Positions 22,656-32,397 of a stretch of 64,000 bases of DNA are shown in pieces (within the stretch, counting starts at the first letter, position 1; every line of letters starts with the position of its first letter). The notes under the pieces were generated by a model. That model was not told the DNA's origin and did no database searches. It worked only from the letters and a program-made list of their open reading frames with translations. Source of the DNA: a virus; IMG/VR virus record IMGVR_UViG_3300033153_009650, positions 1-64,000 of that record; one strand, written 5' to 3'. A program made the translations under genes and the position numbers.

Positions 22656-25600
22656 CAATATCTCTAATGTCCTAATGAAATTTTCAATTCCTTCTTCAAA
22701 TTTTGGTTTATTCCCAGGGTTATGTTTGACTGATGCGGGATGTAAACACCAACAAATCCATAAACCCATTTTTTCATTCCATTCAGTTCTTCCACACATA
22801 TCTGTTATACCCGAATCTTTATCTGTAAAAGCTTTGATGCAGGTATTGCCAAAAGCAAGTATCAATCTGCATTTTATTTTTCTTAATTCCTCTTGTAACC
22901 AATCTGAACAATATTCAATATGCTTCTTGGTAGGAGTTTTGATTTTTCTTCCTGGATAACATTTAACACAATTTGTCACATGAAAGAAAGATCTCTTGTA
23001 TCCATATTTTGCAATTTCCTTCCATAACAATTCTCCAGCGGGAGCTTTTTCATAAAAACCTCTTCCTTCTTTATTTTCTTGAGGCCCAGGACCTTCTCCT
23101 ATTATAGCGGCATTATAAATTCCTTGTGATGGAAGAACGGGAGCAAGAGCCTGAAAGTGAAGTTCGCATCCTGTACATTTTAATAATTCCATGTTTCTGA
23201 ATCTTTTGCGTTTAATAATATTGCGGAAAGAGACTTGATGTTCATCCTTGAACTTCAAGGACAAATAATATTGCAAATCCTCATCAGGAAAACTATATCC
23301 TAAAGTAGAATGTAATTTTGGATAAAGGTCTTTTTTATCTCCTGATAAATTAAATGAAAATAATTCTTGTGCTTCTTTTGGATATCCTTCTTTAGTATAC
23401 GCCCCAATTTGTTTGAGTATTTTATCCAGAGAACTACCCGGTTTCGCCACGGGATTTACTTCTTCCTGATCGAAAAAGCCCCTTTGTCTTCGTTGAATAG
23501 TTTTCTTTTCTGTACATTGAATAGCCGCTTTATCTCCAATACCTTTCACCTCAATAAAAGGAACATATAAATTGCCATTTTTCGCTATCCATTTATGAGA
23601 GTCAGATATTCCTATTTTAGGAGGAATTATATCTCTGCCTAAATTACGGGCTTCATTCATTAAATCTTCTTTGCTTCCTTCAGTCCCAAAAGATAGATAG
23701 GCACAAATAAATTCTGTAGAATAATGTACCTTGCAGTATCCGGTCCAATATCCAAGCAAAGCATATTCAATAGAATGGGCTTTATTAAATCCATAACTTG
23801 CCCATTTTTGAAGTCCATCCCAAAATTCTTCTGCCTCTGCTTCATCCATTGTTCTTTGTTTTAAACAGCCTTTTAAAAACATTTCCCAATATTTTTTAAA
23901 TTCTTTCGGATCTCTTTTCTTACCAATTACTTTACGGATTTTATCTGCTATGGTATATGATAAACCCGCTACTTCAGATATGACTTTCATTACCTGTTCT
24001 TGATAGACAAGAATTCCATAAGTGTCTTTTGTAATTTCCTCATAAATATGATGTTTATGTTTCCACAATATTCCTTTTGGAAGTTTCTTTTTTCTTTGGA
24101 TATATTCCCCTGTCATTCCAGAGTTGAAAGGTCCAGGGCGAACAAGGGCGATAATAGTAGCAATATCTTCAAATTTTTGGATCTTAATTTCTTTGGCAAG
24201 ATCGGTTGTTGGTTTCGCAGATAACTGAAACATTCCAAAAGTATTTCCTTTATTAATTTCGGAAAAGACTTTTTTATCGTCAAGAGAAATATCCTCAAAA
24301 ATAATATCTTTATTTTGTGAAATTTTAATCAGTCTTTTACATTCATTCAAAACAGTTAAAGTATTGAGGCCTAAAATGTCTAATTTCATTAATCCTACAT
24401 ATTCAGAATCTTCCATATTCCAATTGCACATAATTCGATCATTACGAATACAGAGATTACATCTGTCTCCTTGTCTTAAATCATCAGCAGAAATAATCAC
24501 AGCGGCGGCATGTTGACCAGAATTTCGGATTTGCCCTTCCAATTTGATTGCCAATTTTGTTACTTCAGGATACCTTTTTTTGAATTTTCTTCCTTCATCT
24601 GTTTCTTTGGAGGCTATATCAACAAAACTATCCTCTTGCTGTTTTTCTGTGATATTTATTGCTTTAGCAAATTCATCAACCTCTTTATAAGGGACATCAA
24701 ATACTCGGGCAACGTCTCTTATCACTCCTCTGGCTTTCATTTTGGAGAAGGTAGATATGCCAGATACATTATATTTACCATATAAATCTTCAAGATGTTG
24801 GATAACTTCTTCCCTTCGGATATCCTCAAAGTCAAGATCAATATCAGGATAGTCGATTCTATCTTCTGCAATAAATCTTTCAAAAAGAAGATCATATTCA
24901 ATAGGATCGACTTTTGTTATACCAGTTAAATAAGCAACAAGAGATCCTCCGACTGAACCTCTGCCAGGCCCAACCATAATTTTTTGTTTTTTACACCATG
25001 TAATAAGCTCTAAAACAATTAAAAAATATCTTGCAAACCTCTTTCGGTTAATCAGTTCTAATTCCATTTCCATTCTTGGTCTGTATTCATCTCTTTGAAG
25101 TTCATTGATTCCTAAATTATCCAATCCTTCGTGAGCCAAACGCTTTAATTCTTTACCATGTTCTTTTGGTCCCCAATCTGGTTGTATCGGAGGCAAGGAA
25201 ATATCTTGCTTTGAAATTCTAAATTCACAACATTGTTTGGCTACTTTTATGGTATTCCTCATAGCAATTAAATATTCTGAACGAGAGAAATGATTTTGTT
25301 TTCTAAAAGCTTCTGCCATTTCGTCTGCTGTCCGAAGATGCAATCCTTTGAAGTTAAATTTAAAACGATTTTCATCATCCCATTTTGCCTTGGTTTGTAT
25401 AGCAAGAAGAACTTCCTGGACTTTCCATTCATCCTCATTTATATAATGGCAGTCATTTGTAGCTATAAAGGGAATGTTTTTATATTCTTCAAGAAGACGA
25501 TAAGCTTTTATGGTATCGTGAATTTCTTTTTGAACTTCGATATTGTGAGGCATTATTTCAAAATATAAATCATCACAATATTGATGTAATTTGTAAAGAA

Positions 25601-26066
25601 ATTCCGTTGCTCCTTCTAAATGAAGAAATGAACCTGCACAAGCTGTCATAATTACAAAATCCGATAGTTCGCATCCTAATAAATAATTATAATCGATTCT
25701 TGGAATAGTTCTCCCATACACACTTCTTGCTCCAGTTAGATTGGCATAGGTGAGGAGCCGGCAGAGACTTTCAAATCCATTTTGATTTTTAACAAGGAGC
25801 GTTATATGTCCTCTTTTTTCTTTTTGAGGTTTAATAGCTGCATTGGGAACGATATAAGCTTCACAGCCCAGTATTGGTTTAATACCTTGTTTATTACATT
25901 CCCTTTGGAAGTTGAGAAGGCCGTCGATGTTACCATGATCTGTGCAAGCTAAAAATTTGAATCCTAATTCCTTGGCTTTTTTAACATAATTTTTTACTGT
26001 ACCAAATCCATCTAACTGAGAATATTCAGTATGTACATGAAGGTGAGCAAACGTTTTGTTTAGCAT
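22641..26066 (-). CDS. dnaE: DNA polymerase III alpha subunit fused to uracil-DNA glycosylase (1141 aa)
   Basis: ATG behind ACGAGGATTATAT. The PHP domain (HLHVHTEYSQLDG, TDHGNIDG) is followed by a C-family palm with GPGRGSVGGS and YPDIDLDF, then helix-hairpin-helix (EVKGIGDKAA). From about residue 960 the protein becomes a family-4-like uracil-DNA glycosylase: CTGC, GEGPGPQENKEGRGF, CVKCYPG, a later Cys (EYCSDW) and LHPASVKH. The four Cys fit the [4Fe-4S] cluster of that family. The usual C-terminal OB/tau-binding region is missing. The fusion would couple replication to uracil removal or sensing. Confidence 0.85.
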   Translation of the reverse strand: MLNKTFAHLHVHTEYSQLDGFGTVKNYVKKAKELGFKFLACTDHGNIDGLLNFQRECNKQGIKPILGCEAYIVPNAAIKPQKEKRGHITLLVKNQNGFESLCRLLTYANLTGARSVYGRTIPRIDYNYLLGCELSDFVIMTACAGSFLHLEGATEFLYKLHQYCDDLYFEIMPHNIEVQKEIHDTIKAYRLLEEYKNIPFIATNDCHYINEDEWKVQEVLLAIQTKAKWDDENRFKFNFKGLHLRTADEMAEAFRKQNHFSRSEYLIAMRNTIKVAKQCCEFRISKQDISLPPIQPDWGPKEHGKELKRLAHEGLDNLGINELQRDEYRPRMEMELELINRKRFARYFLIVLELITWCKKQKIMVGPGRGSVGGSLVAYLTGITKVDPIEYDLLFERFIAEDRIDYPDIDLDFEDIRREEVIQHLEDLYGKYNVSGISTFSKMKARGVIRDVARVFDVPYKEVDEFAKAINITEKQQEDSFVDIASKETDEGRKFKKRYPEVTKLAIKLEGQIRNSGQHAAAVIISADDLRQGDRCNLCIRNDRIMCNWNMEDSEYVGLMKLDILGLNTLTVLNECKRLIKISQNKDIIFEDISLDDKKVFSEINKGNTFGMFQLSAKPTTDLAKEIKIQKFEDIATIIALVRPGPFNSGMTGEYIQRKKKLPKGILWKHKHHIYEEITKDTYGILVYQEQVMKVISEVAGLSYTIADKIRKVIGKKRDPKEFKKYWEMFLKGCLKQRTMDEAEAEEFWDGLQKWASYGFNKAHSIEYALLGYWTGYCKVHYSTEFICAYLSFGTEGSKEDLMNEARNLGRDIIPPKIGISDSHKWIAKNGNLYVPFIEVKGIGDKAAIQCTEKKTIQRRQRGFFDQEEVNPVAKPGSSLDKILKQIGAYTKEGYPKEAQELFSFNLSGDKKDLYPKLHSTLGYSFPDEDLQYYLSLKFKDEHQVSFRNIIKRKRFRNMELLKCTGCELHFQALAPVLPSQGIYNAAIIGEGPGPQENKEGRGFYEKAPAGELLWKEIAKYGYKRSFFHVTNCVKCYPGRKIKTPTKKHIEYCSDWLQEELRKIKCRLILAFGNTCIKAFTDKDSGITDMCGRTEWNEKMGLWICWCLHPASVKHNPGNKPKFEEGIENFIRTLEILKSPK

Positions 26067-26103
26067 ATATAATCCTCGTTTCTTTATTTCCTGAATTAAC
26101 TTT

Positions 26104-26457
26104 TTATTTTTGTCTTCCTAAATTATAATATGGCTGTGTTAGAAAAATTTTCTTTCCAATAGATTTAGCATATCTTTTTTCTTTTTCAATGCCCCTTGAT
26201 TGAGGCCAATATGGCAAATTAGCAATTACCATCTCATCACACCAATCGATCCATAATCTATTGAGCTTTTCCCAATAATTAGAGCTGATTGGTAAGGATC
26301 CATATATTGCTATTGGATGAGAATGTGCAATAGGGCAAAATACAGCATTTCCTTCGTTTATCAATTTTGCGGCTATTTTGCAGACCTCTTTAAATCTCTG
26401 TTCCCGTATGTTTGGATTTCTATGCGAATATGGACTTGCCAAATATATTTTTTTCAT
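26104..26457 (-). CDS. DUF1937 protein, nucleoside deoxyribosyltransferase-like (117 aa)
   Basis: YLASPYSHRNPNIREQRF, VFCPIAHSHPIA and LWIDWCDEMVI match DUF1937, a Rossmann-like group related to nucleoside 2-deoxyribosyltransferases. The ATG shares a base with the upstream stop. It may act on nucleotide pools; substrate unknown. Confidence 0.75.
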   Translation of the reverse strand: MKKIYLASPYSHRNPNIREQRFKEVCKIAAKLINEGNAVFCPIAHSHPIAIYGSLPISSNYWEKLNRLWIDWCDEMVIANLPYWPQSRGIEKEKRYAKSIGKKIFLTQPYYNLGRQK

Positions 26458-28760
26458 TATTTTGCCTGCGCGATATTAAATCCCCTATTTCTTTTTCCAA
26501 CTGATTTCAAATTTCTTATTGCCACGTCATAATATCCTTTCTTGAGCTCGCATCCCTTGAATTTCCGTTCAAGTTTTAAAGCAACATATCCCGTTGAACC
26601 AATTCCTGCGAACGGGTCATATATAATATCCCCTGGATTGCTCCATAATTTGATCGCCCTTTCGATTACCCCAAGTTGCAAAGGGGCCAAATGTTTTTCG
26701 TCTTTGTTATTCTTTGCATCTCGATAATTTCTCAAAACATCTGTTTGTCTTATACCACCAGGATATTGAGGAGTTTGTCTATACCAAACAGGAGCAGCCC
26801 ACTCAATCCACTCTTCTTGAGTAATCCATCCTTGTTCTTTATTTTTTCCTGCTTTTATAGGATTAATATTTTCTCCAGGCTTTCTGAATTGTAATAAGTA
26901 ATCCGCTAAGGCACAATGCAAATGAGAAGCGTCAGATCTCAATGTTTTAAAAAGCAAGCCCCTATCTTTAGTCCTGATAGCTGTTACTTGAGGATTCTTA
27001 TCGATGCAAACTTCTCCATAATAAATCCAACCTTCTTTTTCCATCATTTGTATCACTTTACCTCGGAAATCCTTAATACCAATATACCCATCTCTACTTT
27101 GAAAAGCAACTCCTTGGCATAGATGGATACAACAATGACGACCAGGCATAGTAATTCTCAAGAGATGATCTTTATTAATGACAAATCGGAATTGCTCAAT
27201 TAACTCCTCAATAGATTTTGTATTACCAATATCATGTTGGCTATTGGTATATACATACATTCCAGGAAACGGAGGACTGAAAACAGATAGCCCAATCGAA
27301 TCCGTCTTAATATTTTTCATTGTCAACACACTATCTCCCAATTGTAATTCCCACCCTTCCCTTTTCTTGATTTTTTCCATGTAAATCATTTCCTCTCTTT
27401 TTGTTCCAAGCTGTCCTGACAGATTCATATTTAAGATTAACTCATTAAACATTTTTGTAGAATCTTTTTCCTTTCGTTTGATATTCTTTACCACTCCCCC
27501 TTCAATTTCCGTAGTAATAACATAAACATTTACAGGATGCTTTTGACCAAATCGCCAGCATCTCCTCATCGCTTGATAAAACTTTTCATAAGAATCGCTT
27601 AATCCGACAAATGCCATATTGTGACAAGATTGAAAATTCATTCCAAATCCAGCAATAGAAGGCTTTGTCACAAGACATTTGATTTTTCCATCCTGAAAAT
27701 CAAGTAGCGACTGTTCCTTATGTTGTGATGAATCAGATCCTTTAACTTCTACCGAGTTATTAATCTGCTTGGAAAGTAAATTTGACTCTTTATTAAGATC
27801 GCACCAAATTAACCATGTTTCATTTGATTTGTTTATTATTTCAGAACATAGTTCGATTCTACTTTCAATACTATTTTGTCTTGCAATTTGTCTGTCCCTC
27901 AAACCTCTTGCCTCAGTCGCAAATAATTCTCCTGGTTTGATATCTCTGTTTGTTGCAGGAATTGTTTTTTGAATTATCCTTAATTCCGGCAAGATAAATC
28001 CATCGTTGTCATAGCCTAAATCAGAAGGAGAACGCAGGGCTACAGACCACGATGCAAGCCACTTCCAAAATGCTTGTTTTGCATGGCCTTTGAGAACCCA
28101 TTTTTGGACCATATCCTGAGCCCGATTGGTAAAGAATAACGATTTAATCTCTTTCTCTGTCATTATCCCAAGGAACTCGGCATGATTGATTATTTCAAGC
28201 AGATCATTTGGCGCTGGGGTAGCCGTACAAGCGAATCGAAAAGGAACTTGAGAACCAAACTCTGTAATTGCCTTTCTGAATTTGCCATCAAATCCCTTCA
28301 AAATTGAACTCTCGTCCAATACAATCCCTCCGAGATTATCAGAATTGAAATTCTTCAACATTTCATAGTTAGTAATATTGATTCCCTTTTTAATATTAGC
28401 TTGCCTACGACAAATATTCACAGGGACATGGAATTTTATTCCTTCTCTTTGTGTCTGCTTTGACACGGCAAGAGGAGCGAATATCAAGACTGGAAGTTTG
28501 GTTTTTTTCACAACATGGTTTGCCCAATCCAACTGGATAGGGGTCTTGCCCAATCCACAATCCGCAAAACAGGCAGAGCGGCCTCTCATCAATGCCCATT
28601 TTGTGATATCTTTTTGAAAGTTAAACAACATCGGATTCAACTTATTGGAAGAAAGTCGAAATCCCGAGTTGATATCCTCTATAGTTTTCTGTTCGAGAAA
28701 TTTTTGGTATTTAAGATCTTCCATTTTTTGATTTTTTGATTGGTTAGTAAAATTCTCCAA
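26457..28760 (-). CDS. SNF2-type helicase fused to DNA methyltransferase (767 aa)
   Basis: Residues 1-440 are a superfamily 2 helicase: Walker A DCGLGKT, LDESS, TATPAP, and motif VI QAMRRCWRFGQ. Residues about 480-760 are an N4/N6-type DNA methyltransferase: motif IV SPPF in SVFSPPFPG and motif I DPFAGIGSTG, in permuted (beta-class) order. Helicase and methylase together would modify phage DNA processively. The first codon is a TTG at 28760; ATG at 28724 is an alternative, and neither has a clear ribosome binding site. Confidence 0.8.
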   Translation of the reverse strand: MENFTNQSKNQKMEDLKYQKFLEQKTIEDINSGFRLSSNKLNPMLFNFQKDITKWALMRGRSACFADCGLGKTPIQLDWANHVVKKTKLPVLIFAPLAVSKQTQREGIKFHVPVNICRRQANIKKGINITNYEMLKNFNSDNLGGIVLDESSILKGFDGKFRKAITEFGSQVPFRFACTATPAPNDLLEIINHAEFLGIMTEKEIKSLFFTNRAQDMVQKWVLKGHAKQAFWKWLASWSVALRSPSDLGYDNDGFILPELRIIQKTIPATNRDIKPGELFATEARGLRDRQIARQNSIESRIELCSEIINKSNETWLIWCDLNKESNLLSKQINNSVEVKGSDSSQHKEQSLLDFQDGKIKCLVTKPSIAGFGMNFQSCHNMAFVGLSDSYEKFYQAMRRCWRFGQKHPVNVYVITTEIEGGVVKNIKRKEKDSTKMFNELILNMNLSGQLGTKREEMIYMEKIKKREGWELQLGDSVLTMKNIKTDSIGLSVFSPPFPGMYVYTNSQHDIGNTKSIEELIEQFRFVINKDHLLRITMPGRHCCIHLCQGVAFQSRDGYIGIKDFRGKVIQMMEKEGWIYYGEVCIDKNPQVTAIRTKDRGLLFKTLRSDASHLHCALADYLLQFRKPGENINPIKAGKNKEQGWITQEEWIEWAAPVWYRQTPQYPGGIRQTDVLRNYRDAKNNKDEKHLAPLQLGVIERAIKLWSNPGDIIYDPFAGIGSTGYVALKLERKFKGCELKKGYYDVAIRNLKSVGKRNRGFNIAQAK

Positions 28761-28846
28761 AACGATTCGAGGTTATGTCTGACTTTGGGAAGTCTTTTGT
28801 AAGAGACGGTTTCTCTCATAATGGTATCTGCAAAATAAATTTTCAT
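28679..28846 (-). CDS. MKI-family micro-ORF (55 aa)
   Basis: ATG overlaps the clamp gene's TGA. Begins MKIYFADTIMRE and continues VRHNLESFWRIL, sharing the MKI(Y/I)xA…L(E/L/I)S(F/Y) pattern with frames at 29838-29980 and 29977-30129. Its end overlaps the helicase start in another frame. Function unknown. Confidence 0.45.
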   Translation of the reverse strand: MKIYFADTIMRETVSYKRLPKVRHNLESFWRILLTNQKIKKWKILNTKNFSNRKL

Positions 28847-29841
28847 TTAGAAGCCAAAGAAATAACATGTTGAAAATTATCGCCTTCAAAAAGAAGAGAC
28901 ATTTCTCCAATGGTAACTTCTTTGAGTCTATTCAAAATTTCTCTAAGAAATACCGGATGTATGAAAAGTTTAATTTCTTCTCCTGTGTATCTAATACGAT
29001 GTTCTTCTTCAATAAAACCAAGAGGACCTTGCCCTTTACATATTAAAGTTGATTTTTTAAGAGTCAAGGAAATGATCAAATCCTGTTCAAATTCTGTTTT
29101 GGCCAGAATTTCTGCCCTATCAATAGATTCGGCAAGACTGACAGGGAATTTTACTTTCTCTCCTTCCACTTTCAAAAAAGATTCTATATCAGGATATTCA
29201 ACATCCATGATTCGAGTACTGAAGATTGTTTTTTCTTCATTAATAAAATGAAGCCATTCCTTTTGTAGAGAATATTTTATTGGAGAATAGTTGATAAGAT
29301 GAGTGGCTGCATTCCCCGGGAGAAAAAATTCTTTTTTAATGGACTGATTCATAATTCTTTTTGTAATCCGAAATTTATCAGTAGATAAAATTTTGTTTTT
29401 AATAATTCTAAGATTAGTAAGTTCCGGTCTGGTCATATCTTTACTCACGGAAAACAAACAGAACTTAACTGCATTGGAAAAATCATCTGATAAAGGAAGC
29501 CATGTTTGAATATCATCGAAGAAAAGAGGAAGCTTGTGTTCTTGTGTAATATTGATATGGGCTTTGCTTCTCTTTCCTTTAATAATAAATTTATCTTCTT
29601 CCATTTGAATGTCTAATTCTTCGTCAGGTAATTTACTGATTAAAGCAAAAAATTCATTGGCTTTGACTGCCCCTTGTAATCCTGTCTTCATCATTTGTAG
29701 AATAGAAATTTGATCATTGTAAGTTTGGATTGTCGTTTCATTGAAAACAAAATGAGTCGTGAATTCAATGATTTCTTTATTTGCCAATCCAGGTTTAACT
29801 TTAACCAAAGCTTCTACTAACTCTTGTCTATTAATTTTCAT
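28843..29841 (-). CDS. dnaN: DNA polymerase III sliding clamp (332 aa)
   Basis: MKINRQELVEALVKVKPGLA and FVFNETTIQTYNDQISI match the N-terminus of beta clamps; three repeated clamp domains fit the length. Works with the phage Pol III alpha and the DnaX-like loader. Good Shine-Dalgarno (AAAAAGGAGACATT). A second, shorter clamp-like gene lies at 37998. Confidence 0.75.
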   Translation of the reverse strand: MKINRQELVEALVKVKPGLANKEIIEFTTHFVFNETTIQTYNDQISILQMMKTGLQGAVKANEFFALISKLPDEELDIQMEEDKFIIKGKRSKAHINITQEHKLPLFFDDIQTWLPLSDDFSNAVKFCLFSVSKDMTRPELTNLRIIKNKILSTDKFRITKRIMNQSIKKEFFLPGNAATHLINYSPIKYSLQKEWLHFINEEKTIFSTRIMDVEYPDIESFLKVEGEKVKFPVSLAESIDRAEILAKTEFEQDLIISLTLKKSTLICKGQGPLGFIEEEHRIRYTGEEIKLFIHPVFLREILNRLKEVTIGEMSLLFEGDNFQHVISLASK

Positions 29842-29980
29842 AATGTCTCCTTTTTAATTTTTTTAATCCACATTATTAATGATTCTTTCTGAAAAGCCAG
29901 TTCCTCAATAACATAGTAAAATGAAATAAGCCGTTTATGAATATAATATATAATTCTGTTCCCGCAAAGTATATTTTCAT
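29838..29980 (-). pseudogene. MKI-family micro-ORF with frameshift
   Basis: ATG at 29980 overlaps the upstream TGA and encodes MKIYFAGTELYII. About 13 codons on, the next frame continues with HKRLISFYYVIEELAFQKE and ends in a TGA sharing bases with the clamp ATG, as expected for a coupled gene. A one-base change in the TA-rich run near 29940-29950 would restore one frame. Confidence 0.45.
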
Positions 29981-30129
29981 TTTTTAGTCATGTATTTCTT
30001 AATTTCCTGATTAATATTTTCCCTTTTACTTAGGAAATAATATGAAAGTAATCTGTTATAAGCTTTAAGTTTATTTAATGCTTCCTCTTGGCTTTTTTCT
30101 TCCAACCAGGTAGCAAGAATAATTTTCAT
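29977..30129 (-). CDS. MKI-family micro-ORF (50 aa)
   Basis: ATG overlaps the TGA of the DpdA-like gene. MKIILATWLEEKSQEE … NRLLSYYFLSKRE has the shared pattern of the small family found beside modification genes. No known function. Confidence 0.45.
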   Translation of the reverse strand: MKIILATWLEEKSQEEALNKLKAYNRLLSYYFLSKRENINQEIKKYMTKK

Positions 30130-31073
30130 ATCTCAAAACCTCCTGATGGTCTTTTTTTGAAGGGCCAAGGCCATTCTGGCATTGATTTTTCCAAGTCCAA
30201 AAAATAAATAATATTTAATTCATCTCTTTGTTTATAATCATTACTAAGTCCTGGTTCAATCACTGTTTCAACTATTTTGTCCTTTGACCAGCCAAAAGTG
30301 ACTCTTCCATCCTTGAGCCCATGAATTCCTCTTTGGGCATCAGCATCTTGTTTACCAAACCATCTTTCTCCATCCTTGAGTTTATAATTATTATCTACCT
30401 TTTTCAAATCTGACTTTCCTAATTTATATCCTTTTTCCTCGAAGTATTGAAAAATGATGTCCTGCTGTTTAGGAGAAAAAGTATTAAAATGTTTATTTAC
30501 TTCTTTTTGGGAAGGAGACTTACTTGATATAGCTACCTTCCAGGAATCCTCATCATAAATCCATTCTCCTTGTTTATATTTTGGAATGTAAATTGATCCT
30601 GTTCGACTTGTCATTACCCAGGACGTACTGTCTACACTGTACCAGGGATATCTAAGCATAAGTTTGAGAGAAGTTAAACCAAAGCCATGTATTTTATGAG
30701 TAGGTAAATAAGAATTGCTTTCAGGACATATTATAGAAAAGATGTAATCGTAAAATCTTGCCCTGACTGGAGTAGCTACTAAAGCGGCTCCTCCTAAACC
30801 AAAATATTCATATTCCAAAACTTTTCGTAAATATTTTTCATCTTCTTTAAAGTGATAAACTGGTAAGGGAGAGAGTCCTTGTCTTTCCATCTCTTTTTGA
30901 TTTTCCCAAGTTTTTTCGGGACTGTTTAAATCATCAAGATTAACATACACTTCTAAATATTGTTTATGCTCATAAATAAAATCTATATACTTTTGCAAAG
31001 AAATTTTTGCTCCTTTACTCCATGCACTGTAAGCCCCAGAGTCAAGAAATAAGTTTATTTTTTCCTTTCTCAT
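30126..31073 (-). CDS. dpdA: DpdA-like 7-deazaguanine DNA transglycosylase (315 aa)
   Basis: ATG behind GAGGAGACCATT. Related to tRNA-guanine transglycosylases: LDSGAYSAW gives the first active-site Asp, FGLGGAAL and KIHGFGLTS correspond to the base-binding GG and LG motifs, and WYSVDSTSW gives the nucleophile Asp. DpdA enzymes swap guanine in DNA for a 7-deazaguanine. A full preQ0 pathway (FolE, QueD, QueE, QueC) lies in the same minus-strand run, which argues for DNA rather than tRNA as target. The exact base cannot be read from sequence. Confidence 0.8.
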   Translation of the reverse strand: MRKEKINLFLDSGAYSAWSKGAKISLQKYIDFIYEHKQYLEVYVNLDDLNSPEKTWENQKEMERQGLSPLPVYHFKEDEKYLRKVLEYEYFGLGGAALVATPVRARFYDYIFSIICPESNSYLPTHKIHGFGLTSLKLMLRYPWYSVDSTSWVMTSRTGSIYIPKYKQGEWIYDEDSWKVAISSKSPSQKEVNKHFNTFSPKQQDIIFQYFEEKGYKLGKSDLKKVDNNYKLKDGERWFGKQDADAQRGIHGLKDGRVTFGWSKDKIVETVIEPGLSNDYKQRDELNIIYFLDLEKSMPEWPWPFKKRPSGGFEI

Positions 31074-31087
31074 AATGGTCTCCTCAA

Positions 31088-31765
31088 CTATATTTTTTCA
31101 AGAATGACATATATCCAATTTTGGGGTGCTTTGAAATATCTGATAATTTTAAAACCAAAGTCCTTTGTTAAAATTTCAAAGGCTTTTCTTGTTAACATAC
31201 AAGTATGCTCAAGATGATAAAACATTGGTATATGGGCATCAAATGAATCCCCATCGTTTGTGCTTATAAAGAATCTACCACCAAGTGTCAACATCTTATA
31301 AATAAGTCCAAAGGTTTCTCTAATGTCATTTATGTGCTCAACAACATCTACTAAGAAGACATTGAGATAAAAAAGATTCCTTCTATAACTCTCAATTGAA
31401 CCTATGTATTTACTAATATTACAATCTGAATATTCCATTCTCAATAAATCTTTTATTTCCGAGTAAAAGACCCTATATTTGGAATCTACTTTTCTTCTAA
31501 CTAAGTAAGTAAAATCACCGTCCGCTGCTCCAAACTCTATTGAGTCCCCATTAAGAATATAATCCTCGAACCAAGCATATCTGGCTCTTTGATGTAATTT
31601 TAATCCCTCATCCCCTTTATACCAATAGTCAGATTCATGATAAAACTCTATATTTACATTAGTAGATCGAAAGGTACAACCACAGTTAGTACATTTCAAA
31701 ATACCTTGTGGATAGATTAAATTTTTACATGATCCAGAACCACATATCTTACATCTTATATTCAT
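31088..31765 (-). CDS. SAM methyltransferase with N-terminal zinc ribbon (225 aa)
   Basis: CKICGSGSC and CTNCGC form a zinc ribbon, then IEFGAADGDF supplies the SAM-binding Gly-rich loop and VDVVEHI the acidic post-motif. Class I methyltransferase of the Methyltransf_23 sort. Its place between the HAD protein and DpdA suggests it alters the modified base or its precursor; target unproved. Confidence 0.7.
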   Translation of the reverse strand: MNIRCKICGSGSCKNLIYPQGILKCTNCGCTFRSTNVNIEFYHESDYWYKGDEGLKLHQRARYAWFEDYILNGDSIEFGAADGDFTYLVRRKVDSKYRVFYSEIKDLLRMEYSDCNISKYIGSIESYRRNLFYLNVFLVDVVEHINDIRETFGLIYKMLTLGGRFFISTNDGDSFDAHIPMFYHLEHTCMLTRKAFEILTKDFGFKIIRYFKAPQNWIYVILEKI

Positions 31766-32397
31766 ATCTTCTCCAGGCTTTTACAATAAGATAAGGTTTT
31801 TTCACAATTACAAATTAAATCATTATCCACAAAACCACTTAGTTTTATTTTTCCATCAAATTCAGGTAAATTACAACAATATTTTTCATGTATTCTAATC
31901 AAGGTTATATAAGTTAGTAATGGAATATTACAAAGGCACTTTCCACATTTAGGACAAGGCATTATTCCACATTTAGGACAATCCATTACAGAAATATCAA
32001 TTTGAAAACCACAGAAGAAACAAGGATGTTTTTCGTCCGGAGAAATAAATCCATGTTTAAATCTCCAACATGAGTTATGAAAGTTGTAACTTAAATATTT
32101 TTCAAGATCTTCAGGAATTGTTGGAATGGCTTTATCATCAATCATTACATTACATACTGGTTTTCTTCCATACATTATATTAGTGTATTTTACATTGTAT
32201 TTTACTAACCATTCCTCAGTCATTTGTTTATCTTCAACATATCGGGCAGTAAAGAGAGTAATCATGTGTCCTAAGTCCACAAGTCGATTAATCTTACCTA
32301 TTGCCTTAAAGTTAGGGGTCCTGTAAGGATAATAATCTTTTCCCCATCCTTCTGACTCTAAAGTTAATACTCCATCAATGTCAACTAAGATAAGCAT
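31762..32397 (-). CDS. HAD phosphatase with Cys-rich C-terminal domain (211 aa)
   Basis: VDIDGVL (nucleophile), FTARY and MIDDKA are HAD motifs I, II and III/IV. The C-terminal 100 residues contain CFFCG, CPKCG, CPKCGKCLC and a CC pair, a double zinc ribbon. Probably hydrolyses a phosphate on a small molecule or nucleotide; the unusual zinc part may bind nucleic acid. Overlaps both neighbours. Confidence 0.65.
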   Translation of the reverse strand: MLILVDIDGVLTLESEGWGKDYYPYRTPNFKAIGKINRLVDLGHMITLFTARYVEDKQMTEEWLVKYNVKYTNIMYGRKPVCNVMIDDKAIPTIPEDLEKYLSYNFHNSCWRFKHGFISPDEKHPCFFCGFQIDISVMDCPKCGIMPCPKCGKCLCNIPLLTYITLIRIHEKYCCNLPEFDGKIKLSGFVDNDLICNCEKTLSYCKSLEKI

